Shown here: in pieces, positions 52,932 to 62,947 of the stretch | How positions within the stretch are numbered: position 1 is the first letter of the stretch | How the letters are laid out: each line of letters opens with the position of its first letter | Origin: Bowmanella yangjiangensis | GTDB taxonomy: Bacteria > Pseudomonadota > Gammaproteobacteria > Enterobacterales > Alteromonadaceae | NCBI RefSeq assembly: GCF_017255015.1 | Contig: NZ_JAFKCS010000022.1 | Span: 1-62,947 of the forward strand | Length of the DNA stretch: 62,947 nucleotides | Direction of reading: 5' to 3' | The notes under the pieces: generated by a model | Database searches by the model: none | The model's input: the letters and a program-made list of their open reading frames with translations, nothing else | Told to the model about the DNA's origin: nothing | Made by a program: the position numbers and the translations under genes

Positions 52932-54899
52932 TTAATTGCCTTGGATAACTTGCCCGTTATCTAAATTAACAATGAAATGTCTGTCCGGCTCCCCTTGCTG
53001 CAGGGCCTGGAATATCGCCAGCAGTTGGCTTAGCCTGGTTTTTAGTGCCCATTGCGGCGAACCCTCAGGCTGCTCAGAACGGTTAAGCCGCTGGGCCAGT
53101 AATTGATAGGCCAAGATACGCTTAGCAGGGATGTCCGCCAGGGCCAGACTGCCAGCATTACGCAACCGGTAAAAATCCAGCGCCAGCTCAAAGCCCGTCC
53201 AGCGGCTAAGCTCCTCCGGCATCACAGACGGATACGGCCAGTTATTGCGCAGGCTGATATCGGCAGACTGCCAGTCTTTACTTTGCGTCAGTACATTAAG
53301 AGCCTGTTCCCGGTCGCCATTAAAGCCACTGAGCACCATCAGTTGCCAACCATTGAAAGCCAGTAACGCCTCACGTAAGTCCGGTGGCCATTCCCCCGGC
53401 AAAAAGCGCAGCCGGGTCAGTTCCTGTAAATGCCAGAGGGTAAACTCCCGGTAGCTTTTGGCCGTTAGAATGCCTTTATCCCAGGGCGGGGCGTTGTGGC
53501 TGCTGACCTGATATTCCTGGGCATAATGCTCAAACAACTCGTCAAAACGTGGCACCTTGTTCAGCACGATAGTGTCGACCTCCACTTGCCTGTCGCTGTG
53601 CAGGGTCAGCAGTTTGTAAGCTGGCACATAAGCGGCCAGTGACGGTGCCTGAATATTGACCAGGGTGTTGCCCTGCGAGCCCTTGATTGTGCCAGTATCG
53701 TTAAAATGCATATGCCCGCCCACATGCAGGGTCAGGCCGGTATCCGCCAATAACTGCCCCACCTTGTCTGTCGGGCGCCTGGTCAATTGCAGGGCTTCCC
53801 GGCCAAACACCTGGGCGATAGCCTGTGACTGGCCGTCATAAAATTCCGTCATCGGAAAATGGCTGAAAGCCAGCAGGGTTTTACCTTGGCTGGCCGCCCG
53901 TTTAACCACAGAGCGGATCCAATCCAGCACCTGGGTTTTATGGCTGACCAGTTTGTTGTATCCCGCATTCCCGGAACCGGCAAACTCGCCGCTAGCTACT
54001 TTTGGCACATACACATTGGCATCAATGGCCAGTAACCAAAGGTCCGGCACAGGTTCAACCAGATAGCTGGCATCCGCCACCTGCTGACATTGGCTGTAGC
54101 CAGCCTGTTTATAGGCCCCGCCTGTACCCTGAGCACAGATTTCATAATTGCGCTGGTCCAACTCAGCCTGCTGACTTGCCTGGTGGAAACTGTATGTATC
54201 TGTCTGATAATCGGAATAAGGCGATTCCCAGTAAAGGTCTCTGCTATCCGGGAAAAAACCAAAACTGGCAAGCTCGGCAAGAATACCGCCATACCCCATA
54301 TGGCGTATTTCCTCGCTACAAATCGTATCAGGCGTATTATCGCCCTTGATCACCGCCCAGGTCCCTTGATAAGCCAGACACTTGTCTGCCCCGCGACTGA
54401 ATATGGCCTGCTGATGGCCACCCGCGCCCAGAAAATCCGGCTCGCCGCCAGGTGAGTCAAGGGGTCGCACTGGATCGTGATTGCCCGGCGTGGCAAAAAA
54501 ACGCATGCCGTAGGTTTGACTATAGTTATCCAGAATTCGCCGCAGGCCGCGAATATGCAGGGGCTGGCCGTCGTCACTGAAATCCCCCGGTAGCGCCACC
54601 AGCTTGACACCACGGCGGGCAACATCGTCAAGGGCCGCCAGCAGGGCAAAGTAGTTTTCATTAAACAGCCGGGTGGAATGTAACTGTGCCCGCATACTGC
54701 GAATGGTAGCCTTACGGCCACTTTTACTGTTGGGTAGGCCCTCAAATGCCCCATCGCGAAACTCGCCGTAAACATCATGAAAATGCACATCCGGCATAAA
54801 GGCGATTTGCAGCGGCTCAGCAGCCGGTGCACTATCCGCCCCTGCCCCACCCGGCAACAGGGTCAGAAAAAGCAGCACGCCAATGATTAGCCTGAACAT
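52932..54899 (-). CDS. secreted calcineurin-like metallophosphoesterase
   Basis: The 655-residue protein has a signal peptide to about residue 20. All metallophosphoesterase motifs are present: D37-x-H39 (FMPDVHFHDV), GDFSDDG, GNHD (FFATPGNHDPV), FSHFPM, and GGHMHFND. The C-terminal ~200 residues are helical and unrecognised. It should hydrolyse phosphate mono- or diesters in the periplasm or outside. It follows the TonB receptor gene by 56 bases in one operon, so the receptor may import the dephosphorylated product or the phosphate-bearing substrate. Confidence 0.9.
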   Translation of the reverse strand: MFRLIIGVLLFLTLLPGGAGADSAPAAEPLQIAFMPDVHFHDVYGEFRDGAFEGLPNSKSGRKATIRSMRAQLHSTRLFNENYFALLAALDDVARRGVKLVALPGDFSDDGQPLHIRGLRRILDNYSQTYGMRFFATPGNHDPVRPLDSPGGEPDFLGAGGHQQAIFSRGADKCLAYQGTWAVIKGDNTPDTICSEEIRHMGYGGILAELASFGFFPDSRDLYWESPYSDYQTDTYSFHQASQQAELDQRNYEICAQGTGGAYKQAGYSQCQQVADASYLVEPVPDLWLLAIDANVYVPKVASGEFAGSGNAGYNKLVSHKTQVLDWIRSVVKRAASQGKTLLAFSHFPMTEFYDGQSQAIAQVFGREALQLTRRPTDKVGQLLADTGLTLHVGGHMHFNDTGTIKGSQGNTLVNIQAPSLAAYVPAYKLLTLHSDRQVEVDTIVLNKVPRFDELFEHYAQEYQVSSHNAPPWDKGILTAKSYREFTLWHLQELTRLRFLPGEWPPDLREALLAFNGWQLMVLSGFNGDREQALNVLTQSKDWQSADISLRNNWPYPSVMPEELSRWTGFELALDFYRLRNAGSLALADIPAKRILAYQLLAQRLNRSEQPEGSPQWALKTRLSQLLAIFQALQQGEPDRHFIVNLDNGQVIQGN

Positions 54900-54955
54900 A
54901 AGCCGCTCCTGAAAAATACCAATATAAAGGCCCGCACAGAGCGGGCCACAACGAC

Positions 54956-57712
54956 TTAGAAGCTTGCGCGTACACCTAAACTGAAGCGACGGCCTGAGAA
55001 CTCATACATGCTGGGGAACACCGGTGCGATGGTGTAAGCACGGGTTTCCTCATCGGTAATATTGATGCCTTCCAGTGAAACTTTGATGTCGTCGGTAAGT
55101 TGATACCCCAGCGACAAATCCAACTGACCATAGGCATCGCGATACACCGGATACATATCCCGCTCAATGACTTCTACGTATTTGTCTTTATAGTTGTAAG
55201 ACAAACGCGCATCGAAGGCGGCATTTTCGTAGTACAGGGTGGCGTTCCAGGTTTTGTCTGCCAGGCCTTCGGGTGGCGTGGGAATAGACAGATCAGAGGC
55301 TCCGGTCAGGGAGTTGTCCAGCATGGTGTAGTTGGCATTGATACCAAAACCTTCCAGCATGGGATGCAGCATGCTAAGCGGGAATTGGGCAATCAGTTCC
55401 ACCCCTGACACATCATAGGCGCCTTCGGCATTGACCTTCTGATACACGTCAAAGTCATAGATACCATCAACCGTGCCATTGGCATTATATTTGGTCACAT
55501 CCTTGACCACGCCGGTCAGACTCTCGCGTACCACCCCTTCAATGGTCTTTTCGAAGTAAGACACTGCCAGCAGACCACCATTTTCCAGATAGTACTCCAG
55601 GCCAATTTCCCACTGATCGGCATAGGTGGGTTTCAGGTCCGGGTTACCGTCACGGTATTTAAATTCGTTAACGCTGACGGTGCGCTTATAAGCAATATCG
55701 CCCAGCGCCGGGCGCATCAGGGTTTCGGAATAGGCCGCGCGCAGCATCAAGTCATCAGACAATTCCATCATCAGGTTGGCACTGGGCAGCACTTCCTGAT
55801 ATCCCCCATCCTTGGACACTGGCTCAGGGGTATAACCTGTGGAGCCATCACTGTTTTGTACCTGATGGTAACCAAAGGACAACACCGAGGTGTCTACGTA
55901 ACGCACACCGGCATTAAGGGTGACCGGCATATGCCCAATATCAAACAGGAAATCTGTCATGGCATACAGGCTCAGGACCTCCTCGTCCACCTGATAAAAT
56001 TCACTGTCGGCAAAGTCCACGTTAAAGCCGCTGTAGCGGAAGGTGTCTCTGGCGTAATCGTTACCCACCTGCGACCACTGCGGGCTGCCATCAAGCTGCT
56101 TCATATAGCGCCCACCGGGCACCAGGTCAGAAATTAACTGAATGTCACTGTCTTGTAATGTGCGGGTGTTACGCCAGGAGCTGTCTCCTTCGGCTGGTCC
56201 ACGCACCGTATTACTACCGCGGTTACGCTGTTTGGATTTGTCGGTGTAACGCACCCCAAACTGCACCTTAGCCAGGGACGGCAGAAAATCCAGACTCAAA
56301 GGGCGGGCAAAATCCAACTGCGCAGCATATTTGTCGTCCTGTATTTCTTCCAGATTAACCTCGTAGGAATCAAACAGGTATTTGTCCGGCGAGTTGTACA
56401 TATCAATGCTTTGGGGGTTGGCGCTAACAATAGTCTCACCACCTGTGTCGGTATAGCGGCTGCGGGACGGGGCAAAGGCCACATGCTTGAGATTGCTGGT
56501 ATCTGACAGTTTTTCCGCACCGGAATAGCCCAGCAGGCCGGTGATTTGCCAGTTAGCCACATCCCAGTCCAGACTCAGGCTGTATTGGCTGTAGTCGGTT
56601 TCGTGCACATTTTCTTTACTGAGGAATTCATGCTGAGTGGCGGCGTAAGATACATCGGTCAGCACCACCACCCCATAATCAGCCAGGGTGGTATTGTCAT
56701 AGCTATGTACCTGTTCCAGTGCGCTGATGCTGGAGGCGGAATAAGCGGCAGCGTCGTATTCATCCTCGGTGTTGTCGTATCCTCCCAGCATGGCATCAAA
56801 GGTCAGGCTCAGCGTTTCACTGGGCTTGAATTGCAATGACGCAGTGGCTCCCCATTTGTCCTGATCATTGAGATAGGCACGGTCGCCGACTTTATCCAGA
56901 AACACCACGCGATTGGTTTGCTCGGTATCAAATGGATCGCTGATCACCACGCCGGTATCGCGCGCCAGCACCTCAATGGTCTGGTCTGACTGCCACTGTG
57001 AAGAACCTTTTTTCTCGGTCCAGCGGGACAGGGGACGGAAATTGATGCCCGAATTAGAATCGGTGCGGTTGGTGCGGCTGGCTTTAGAGAAAGACACCAG
57101 CGCCCCCCAGTCACCAAAGGTGTCACTGGCCAAAAAAGAGAATTTTGGATCGGTCTTTTCAGAAATGGAGTTATAGGCGGCATCAGCCGACACCACAAGC
57201 TGGCGTTCGTTGTAGTCAAAGGGTCTGGCGGTGGAAATCAGCACCGAACCGGCAATACCGCCTTCCTCATCGGCGGCGGTCGGGGATTTCTGCACAGTGA
57301 CGCCCTGAATAATTTCTGAGGCGAAAATATCAAATTCCACATCGCGGCCACCACTGCCAGAGGCGGTAGCCAGACCGTTAATGGACACATGGGTGAACTC
57401 ACTGGGCAAACTGCGCACATTCACTTTACTGCCCAGGCCCTTGTTACGCTCGATTGTTACCCCTGGCATACGTTGCAGGGCTTCGGCCAGGTTTTGCTCC
57501 GGGAAATCGGCAATGTCGGTAGCCACAATAGAGTCAGAAAAACCAATATTGTTGCGTTTAATATCCACTGCCCGTTCCAGGCTTTTGGCGTAACTGCCGG
57601 TGACCACAATTTCTTCTATCGCTGCAGCCTCATCCTGAGCCATAACGGGAACAGACAAAACGGAGCCCAGGGCCAGAGCCAGGGGGGAAAGGACAAACAA
57701 GGAGGATTTCAT
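54956..57712 (-). CDS. TonB-dependent receptor of phosphoesterase operon
   Basis: The 918-residue receptor has a signal peptide to about residue 25 (VPVMA) and a TonB box (IEEIVVTGSYAKS, about 33-45). The plug contains FPEQNLAEALQRMPGVTIER and EIIQGVTVQKSPTAADEEGG, and the barrel ends LGVRASF. There is no N-terminal STN signalling domain, unlike the receptor at 59455. ATG 57712 follows AGGAAGC. It is first gene of a two-gene operon with the metallophosphoesterase, and diverges from a FecI-type sigma factor across a near-symmetric promoter region. Cargo unknown, perhaps a phospho-organic compound. Confidence 0.9.
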   Translation of the reverse strand: MKSSLFVLSPLALALGSVLSVPVMAQDEAAAIEEIVVTGSYAKSLERAVDIKRNNIGFSDSIVATDIADFPEQNLAEALQRMPGVTIERNKGLGSKVNVRSLPSEFTHVSINGLATASGSGGRDVEFDIFASEIIQGVTVQKSPTAADEEGGIAGSVLISTARPFDYNERQLVVSADAAYNSISEKTDPKFSFLASDTFGDWGALVSFSKASRTNRTDSNSGINFRPLSRWTEKKGSSQWQSDQTIEVLARDTGVVISDPFDTEQTNRVVFLDKVGDRAYLNDQDKWGATASLQFKPSETLSLTFDAMLGGYDNTEDEYDAAAYSASSISALEQVHSYDNTTLADYGVVVLTDVSYAATQHEFLSKENVHETDYSQYSLSLDWDVANWQITGLLGYSGAEKLSDTSNLKHVAFAPSRSRYTDTGGETIVSANPQSIDMYNSPDKYLFDSYEVNLEEIQDDKYAAQLDFARPLSLDFLPSLAKVQFGVRYTDKSKQRNRGSNTVRGPAEGDSSWRNTRTLQDSDIQLISDLVPGGRYMKQLDGSPQWSQVGNDYARDTFRYSGFNVDFADSEFYQVDEEVLSLYAMTDFLFDIGHMPVTLNAGVRYVDTSVLSFGYHQVQNSDGSTGYTPEPVSKDGGYQEVLPSANLMMELSDDLMLRAAYSETLMRPALGDIAYKRTVSVNEFKYRDGNPDLKPTYADQWEIGLEYYLENGGLLAVSYFEKTIEGVVRESLTGVVKDVTKYNANGTVDGIYDFDVYQKVNAEGAYDVSGVELIAQFPLSMLHPMLEGFGINANYTMLDNSLTGASDLSIPTPPEGLADKTWNATLYYENAAFDARLSYNYKDKYVEVIERDMYPVYRDAYGQLDLSLGYQLTDDIKVSLEGINITDEETRAYTIAPVFPSMYEFSGRRFSLGVRASF

Positions 57713-57792
57713 GTTTTCAGCTTCCTGAGTTGGTTATGTGTGACAGCCAGTGCTGCAATGTCGTCCCTCTAGACGTCAGGAAGAACGCCAAT

Positions 57793-57875
57793 GGGGACGC
57801 GTTTTTTTATGAAGTTTTTGTGTCAGTCAGGCATCACATCGCTGTCATGAAAACTTCATAAAAATGTTCGTCCCC
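57793..57875. promoter_or_regulatory. 34-bp-arm inverted repeat with mirrored putative ECF promoters
   Basis: Arms 57793-57826 and 57842-57875 match at about 27 of 34 positions. Each arm, read outward, contains AAAACTTCATAAAAA, four variable bases, then CGTCCCC. That would give a -35-like GAAAAC/AAAAAC and a -10-like CGTCC about 14 bases apart, one pointing to the TonB/phosphoesterase operon and one to the sigma factor operon. ECF promoters with a CGTC-type -10 are known. Both flanking genes diverge, so it is not a terminator. Confidence 0.7.
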
Positions 57876-57929
57876 CTTTGGCTACAATGCGCGTCTTAAC
57901 GCTAATAGGCCCACCTATCAGATTTCATC

Positions 57930-58511
57930 ATGCAGTTGCCCTTTCGCCGAGCCAAAGCCGTTACCCCAGGTTCATCAGCCCCGCTGCTGACCTGCCTGAT
58001 GGCCAATCAGACTGCACTTAAGGCCTATATTCGCCGGACCCTGTCGGAAGAAGCCGATGTGGAGGATCTGTTCCAGAAGTTGCTGCTAAAGGCGCTGCGT
58101 ATGGACAACCAACAGGCTATCGACAACCTCTTGGCTTATGGCTACAAAATGGCCCAGAGCCTGATCATCGATCATCTGCGGGAGTCTCAACGCCAACCTG
58201 ATGAGCTGGTGCATGAGCCTGAAGCCCCGTCACTGTGCCTGGACACTTTGCTCGACCATCAACAGCGCATCACCTTGTACAAACAAGTGATAGCCACCAT
58301 GCCCGCACTGCGACGAGAAGTGTTTATCCGCCGTCGCCTGCACAGTGAAAGTCGTGACACTATTGCCAGAGCCATGGGCCTGAGCGAAGAGGCGATCAAG
58401 AAGCATCTGAGCCGGGCCATGGATGACCTGCGCCAGGCAATGGAAAAACTCGACCCTGACCTGTCCCCAAATAGTCAGTCGGGCAGTCATAGCAATAAGT
58501 CATTCAGGTAG
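57930..58511 (+). CDS. FecI-type ECF sigma factor
   Basis: The 193-residue factor has region 2 (ALKAYIRRTLSEEADVEDLF; YGYKMAQSLIIDHLRE) and region 4 (IATMPALRREVFIRRRLHSE; SRDTIARAMGLSEEAIKKHL). The layout is typical of FecI-like factors with a FecR partner. The FecR gene starts on the base after its stop codon. The ribosome site before ATG 57930 is weak. It probably drives its own operon and the divergent TonB/phosphoesterase operon from the mirrored promoter region. Confidence 0.92.
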   Translation: MQLPFRRAKAVTPGSSAPLLTCLMANQTALKAYIRRTLSEEADVEDLFQKLLLKALRMDNQQAIDNLLAYGYKMAQSLIIDHLRESQRQPDELVHEPEAPSLCLDTLLDHQQRITLYKQVIATMPALRREVFIRRRLHSESRDTIARAMGLSEEAIKKHLSRAMDDLRQAMEKLDPDLSPNSQSGSHSNKSFR

Positions 58512-59408
58512 ATGCAGATGTCAGACAAGCCACGCCACACCCCGCACAGCCAAAAACTGGAACAAGCCATTTGGCAGGACGATGCCCTGACGGAGGCTTT
58601 GCAGCAGTGGCAGACTCAGCAACCGGCTGAAGCGCCGCTGAAAAAACGCTTTATGCCGCCTGCACTGTATGCCCTGGCAGCGACCATTTTGATTTGTGTG
58701 TTGAGTGTCTATCTACTGATGCCAGCCGCAGAAAACATCCCACTCGCGCACACAAACAGCCAGGCCAAACCCATTCAGTTTCAAAGCCAGCAAGCCAGAG
58801 ACATTGTTTTGAGTGACCAAACTCAGGTAGCCATGAATCGCGACAGCCACCTGACCTTTGTCGAACATGCTGACAGCCGTGAAGTTATTCTGTCCAAAGG
58901 AGAGGCTTACTTTGATGTGGCTCGCAATGAATCCAAACCCTTTAGTGTTAAAGTCGGTGATACGCAGGTCACCGTATTGGGCACCCGTTTTAATATCAAT
59001 CGCTTAGCTAACCAGGTCGAGGTACAGGTATTTCATGGCAAAGTGGCCGTGACTCAGCTGTCCAGTCAGCAAAGTGTGCAGCTTAGTGTTGGCCAGCAGC
59101 TCAGTATTGACGCCATGGGCATGCATAGCGGGCAGATAAGCGGTAATACACCGGCCTGGCAGTCGGGTTGGCTGAATATAGACAATCAGGCACTGTCCCG
59201 CGTGGTATTGCAGTTGTCCCGCTACAGTGACAAGCCGGTATTAGTCAGCGATGAGCTCAGCAACCTGACGGTCAGTGGCCGTTTTCGCACCGGTGATATT
59301 CCAGGCGCACTGGATCTGATCAGCAAGCTATATGGCCTGAAGACTGACAATTTCAGCGACAGTTATCTGCTGAGCAAGGCCCCTGTCATAAAAACGTCAC
59401 CTGAATAA
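58512..59408 (+). CDS. FecR-family anti-sigma/sigma regulator
   Basis: The 298-residue protein has a short cytoplasmic N-terminus that would bind the sigma factor, one membrane helix (about 50-70), and a periplasmic FecR domain (VILSKGEAYFDVARNESKPF; VKVGDTQVTVLGTRFNINRL). A C-terminal STN-interacting segment (LSRYSDKPVLVSDELSNLTV, then SGRFRTGDIPGALDLI) follows. It relays the state of the STN-containing receptor encoded 46 bases downstream to the sigma factor. It is contiguous with the sigma gene. Confidence 0.92.
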   Translation: MQMSDKPRHTPHSQKLEQAIWQDDALTEALQQWQTQQPAEAPLKKRFMPPALYALAATILICVLSVYLLMPAAENIPLAHTNSQAKPIQFQSQQARDIVLSDQTQVAMNRDSHLTFVEHADSREVILSKGEAYFDVARNESKPFSVKVGDTQVTVLGTRFNINRLANQVEVQVFHGKVAVTQLSSQQSVQLSVGQQLSIDAMGMHSGQISGNTPAWQSGWLNIDNQALSRVVLQLSRYSDKPVLVSDELSNLTVSGRFRTGDIPGALDLISKLYGLKTDNFSDSYLLSKAPVIKTSPE

Positions 59409-59454
59409 TACAGGCTTACAGGCCAGTTTCAGCCACAACTGACTCGTCTGCCAA

Positions 59455-62301
59455 ATGCTAAAAACACTGTCGGCCTTATTGATGTTGCTGGCACCAGGCT
59501 GTCTGATGGCCGCACCACTGGCAGAGGTATTAAGTGCACTGGCCCGCCAGCACCAGGTCGCCATCGTGTTTAACCAGGCGGAGCTGGCGGATATCCAGGT
59601 TGATATGCCTGATACCGAATTGCCACTGCAGGTGGCTTTGCAACAGCTACTTGGCGACTTACCTCTTGATCTGGAGATCAGCGACACGGGCATTGTGATA
59701 CGGCGGCATGACCAGAGCACGGAAAGTCAGCCCGAATTGACAAAAGTATTGGAAGAAGTCCGGGTTACCGGCACTGCCCTGACAGCAAATGCTCAGCAAC
59801 TTGAGCGGGATTATCAGGCCGCTACCCGTGCCAGCCGCCAACTCAAACAACAGCAGATTGGCGACAGTGATTATTTACTTGGCGCGATGTTAAAGGGGCT
59901 GCCAGCAGAAAACCTGGCCGAGTCCATGCAGGCCCTACCGGGCCTCAGTATCAGCCGCGATCGGGGCGAAGGCCTGAATATTAACGCAGGCGGCCTGGGG
60001 CCCGCCTACCAGTTAACCCTGCTAAATGGTCGGCGTATTGCCAACACCGAAAATGTCAGAAACAGTAATCAGTATGGCCAGGAATATCGCTTCGACACAC
60101 TAAGCGCCGGGGTATTTTCTGCGGTGGAATTGCATAAAACCGCCGATAGCGCTTTACCCGCCGGAGCCATAGGCGCGGTAGCCAATATTATCAGTGAAAA
60201 GCCACTTTCCCTGCCCAGCCAGCAAACGCAATTGACTTTATCCGGCACCAACCTGTCCGGTGACAACCAGGTGCAACCCAATATGACCATCAGCAGCAAT
60301 GGGTTTAGCACTCAACGCCAATGGGCCTGGCTGGCCAAACTGAACTATCAGAGCCGGGTCCAGCGGCAGTTTCAATACGAGACTTGGCACTGGGGCCGCA
60401 ATGCCGATGCCCCCGCCCAGTATCACTACCCTCAGCTCGATGACACCACATTGGTACCTGTTGATGGGCTGGCGCTGACCATAGAAAACGAGGACAGAAC
60501 CCGGCTCAGTGCCCTGTTAACTGCCCAGTGGCAACCAACATCGCACACCAGTTGGCTGGTAAGCGGCTTTTTGTCGGATACCGACTATGCCTTTGATGAA
60601 CACAGATTGTCGGTAAACCCCGCAAGTAAAACAGCGACTCCACATTTTATTTCTGCGGACAATGCCTTATCCGCCGTGACATACCGCGATGCCGATATTA
60701 AAAGTGCCAGAGAAGTATCCGGGCTGAATTATCAGCATCAAACCTGGCAGGCCAGTGGTGAACACCAGGCTAGCTTTTTAGGTTGGCCGCTGCTTATTCA
60801 GCCCTATCTGAGCCTGAGTCAGGCCATCAGCCGGACCACCTCTCCCATTACCCGGCTCCGCAGCGAAATAGCCAGGACGGATCTGGAGTTTGCCATTGAT
60901 GCGCAAAGATTAGGGCAATTCACGCTCAGCAGCCCGGCACTGAGCCCCGACAGTTTTTCCCGTATCAGTGGCATCAGTGAACGGCATATTCGGGTGGATA
61001 ATCAGGTGCTGGAGACAGGAGTGGATGCCACAATTGAGCTTTCTCAGCGCAGTCAGTTAGACCTGGGGCTAGTGCTGAGCAGGCATCATCACCAATACCA
61101 TCGTCAGGATATTGAACTCGACTCTGCACAACTTGCCGCCATTGATGCGCACAATGCCCTTTATTATCAGGCTTTGCCTACCCCTTTTGAGGCTGACTTT
61201 GCCGCCCAGATTGCCAGTCAGTGGCTGATTCCCAGCCTGCAACTGCAAAGCGACCAGCGCCATCTGCTAACGTTCGGCGCAATGTCACAAAGCGATAAAC
61301 TGAACAGTTACCGCGTCGATTTTCGTACCACCGAAGCTTTTGTTAACGGCCAATGGCAGCTTCCCGGGATCACGACATTGCAACTACAGAGCGGGATTCG
61401 TTACAGCGCCACTCAGAGTCAGTCACAGGGATTTGGCTTGTTCGACGATCTGCAGGTGGTGCCCAGACACAGTCAGACCCGTTACCGCCACTGGCTCCCC
61501 TCATTAAGCTTAGTCTGGCAACCCGGCGAAAACTGGCAATGGCGCAGTGCACTATCGCGCAGCATGGCGCTGCCCAACTATTCCGATCTGAACCCTAAAA
61601 TTCATGCCCATTCTGGCGGTCAGCCTTATGCAGAGGGCGGAAATCCGGCCCTGCGTCCGGTGGAATCGAGGAATCTGTCCAGTTCACTGAGCTACACCGC
61701 AGCAGGCGGACAGCTATCGCTGCTCTGGTTTGACAAGCAGTTGAGTCATTTTATCAGCGAGCAGGTCAGCCAATTGACCTATATGGGCCAGCAATACAAC
61801 CTGCGCAGTAAAACCAACCAGGGACAGGGGGCGGTTTCTGGCATTGTGGCCAGTTTATCACTGGATATTCCCCTGCCGATAAACGGGTTAGACAGTCTGG
61901 GGCTGTCCACCAGCATCACCCAACTTAACCACGAAGGCGAATATCAGGTGGCAGGCCAGCCAAAGGTACGCCCATTGGAAGGTGTATCAAAGCGCAGCGC
62001 CAATCTGCGTATGGCACTGCGTGGCGGCCCCTGGCAGGGCGCAGTGAATATGAATTTTCGCAGCCGCTACCTGGAACAACTGGACAATACCAATCGCGCA
62101 GACATTTGGGTGGATGACTTTACCAGCCTGGACACCAGCCTGTCTTTCACACCACTGGAGCAAGTATTGCTGCGGCTGGATATTTACAACCTGCTCAATC
62201 AGAACAAACGCCGCTACGCACAAGACGGCCATGCCCAGGCATTAATGAAAGTCGAAGACTTCGGTGTCCGTTTCGCCTTTTCATTGCAACTGCAGTGGTA
62301 A
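59455..62301 (+). CDS. TonB-dependent transducer with N-terminal STN domain
   Basis: The 948-residue receptor has a signal peptide to about residue 20 and an STN signalling domain at about 22-73 (PLAEVLSALARQHQVAIVFN). Next come a TonB box (LEEVRVTGTAL), a plug (PAENLAESMQALPGLSISRD; LNINAGGLGPAYQLTLLNGR) and a barrel with terminal Trp. The STN domain marks it as the sensor of the FecI/FecR system. The plug pattern RDRGEGLNINAGGLGP belongs to the same broad group as oligosaccharide receptors. The ribosome site is weak. Cargo unknown. Confidence 0.92.
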   Translation: MLKTLSALLMLLAPGCLMAAPLAEVLSALARQHQVAIVFNQAELADIQVDMPDTELPLQVALQQLLGDLPLDLEISDTGIVIRRHDQSTESQPELTKVLEEVRVTGTALTANAQQLERDYQAATRASRQLKQQQIGDSDYLLGAMLKGLPAENLAESMQALPGLSISRDRGEGLNINAGGLGPAYQLTLLNGRRIANTENVRNSNQYGQEYRFDTLSAGVFSAVELHKTADSALPAGAIGAVANIISEKPLSLPSQQTQLTLSGTNLSGDNQVQPNMTISSNGFSTQRQWAWLAKLNYQSRVQRQFQYETWHWGRNADAPAQYHYPQLDDTTLVPVDGLALTIENEDRTRLSALLTAQWQPTSHTSWLVSGFLSDTDYAFDEHRLSVNPASKTATPHFISADNALSAVTYRDADIKSAREVSGLNYQHQTWQASGEHQASFLGWPLLIQPYLSLSQAISRTTSPITRLRSEIARTDLEFAIDAQRLGQFTLSSPALSPDSFSRISGISERHIRVDNQVLETGVDATIELSQRSQLDLGLVLSRHHHQYHRQDIELDSAQLAAIDAHNALYYQALPTPFEADFAAQIASQWLIPSLQLQSDQRHLLTFGAMSQSDKLNSYRVDFRTTEAFVNGQWQLPGITTLQLQSGIRYSATQSQSQGFGLFDDLQVVPRHSQTRYRHWLPSLSLVWQPGENWQWRSALSRSMALPNYSDLNPKIHAHSGGQPYAEGGNPALRPVESRNLSSSLSYTAAGGQLSLLWFDKQLSHFISEQVSQLTYMGQQYNLRSKTNQGQGAVSGIVASLSLDIPLPINGLDSLGLSTSITQLNHEGEYQVAGQPKVRPLEGVSKRSANLRMALRGGPWQGAVNMNFRSRYLEQLDNTNRADIWVDDFTSLDTSLSFTPLEQVLLRLDIYNLLNQNKRRYAQDGHAQALMKVEDFGVRFAFSLQLQW

Positions 62302-62420
62302 GACCCTGCATACCTTTGATTCAGCCAACCTATTGCATCAATCAGTTTTCTTCATAGTCAACTATCTGGTGTACCGATAAAAGCCACCTATAGTTACCCA
62401 GGGCAAAAACAACCTGATAA

Positions 62421-62947
<527 letters not shown>

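Noticed and set aside
62350-62395. OxyR site before katG
   Set aside because: ATAG and CTAT elements occur but the N7 spacings of an OxyR site are mostly not met.

Overview
The window looks like a piece of chromosome from a marine-type gammaproteobacterium, most likely Alteromonadales/Alteromonadaceae. This is an inference from content: six TonB-dependent receptors, two chemoreceptors, a VF530-type small protein, an hpd-VOC-FAH tyrosine operon, a periplasmic KatG and an AidB-like acyl-CoA dehydrogenase. No rRNA, tRNA, CRISPR array, insertion sequence or prophage was recognised. The window ends inside katG.

Layout: (1) 1-2.6 kb is a small accessory patch with a left-edge stem-loop, a yefM-yoeB toxin-antitoxin pair and a sigma factor/VOC pair, bracketed by two copies of an ~80-bp hairpin repeat. 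(2) 2.9-7.3 kb holds a TonB receptor followed by an OmpR-type response regulator and a histidine kinase. (3) 7.4-11.5 kb holds a small XRE regulator/membrane protein pair with its probable operator, a lipoprotein S9 peptidase and a DUF2254 membrane protein. (4) 11.55-19.9 kb is a TetR-controlled block: ALDH-VOC, a Tat-exported fold-III PLP-type protein, a Tat-exported FAD oxidase, cytochrome c, TetR and a TonB receptor. Three matching palindromes lie at its three promoters. (5) 19.9-23.6 kb: AidB-like dehydrogenase, Mpo1-like protein, chemoreceptor. (6) 23.9-35.9 kb is a beta-glucoside locus: TonB receptor, LacI repressor, GPH symporter, GH1, FucP-type transporter, GH3 lipoprotein and a CE4 deacetylase, with three LacI-type operators. 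(7) 35.9-46.2 kb: HBM chemoreceptor, TonB receptor, VF530 protein, RND adaptor and pump, orphan binding protein. (8) 46.5-49.7 kb: tyrosine/homogentisate genes with a divergent MarR regulator and paired palindromes. (9) 49.7-52.8 kb: cyclophilin and PIF1-like helicase. (10) 52.9-62.3 kb: a secreted metallophosphoesterase and TonB receptor divergent from a FecI/FecR/STN-TonB receptor system, separated by an 83-bp near-symmetric inverted repeat. Then comes the start of katG.

How they work together: most of the window is uptake and periplasmic or cytoplasmic processing modules, each with its own local regulator (two-component, TetR, LacI, MarR, sigma/anti-sigma). The least familiar modules are the TetR periplasmic-oxidation block, whose substrate is unknown, and the FecI-type system whose divergent promoter region is built as a mirror image. 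The substrates of all TonB receptors are inferred from neighbours only. Starts were moved from the longest reading frame where a Shine-Dalgarno sequence or signal peptide decided the matter.
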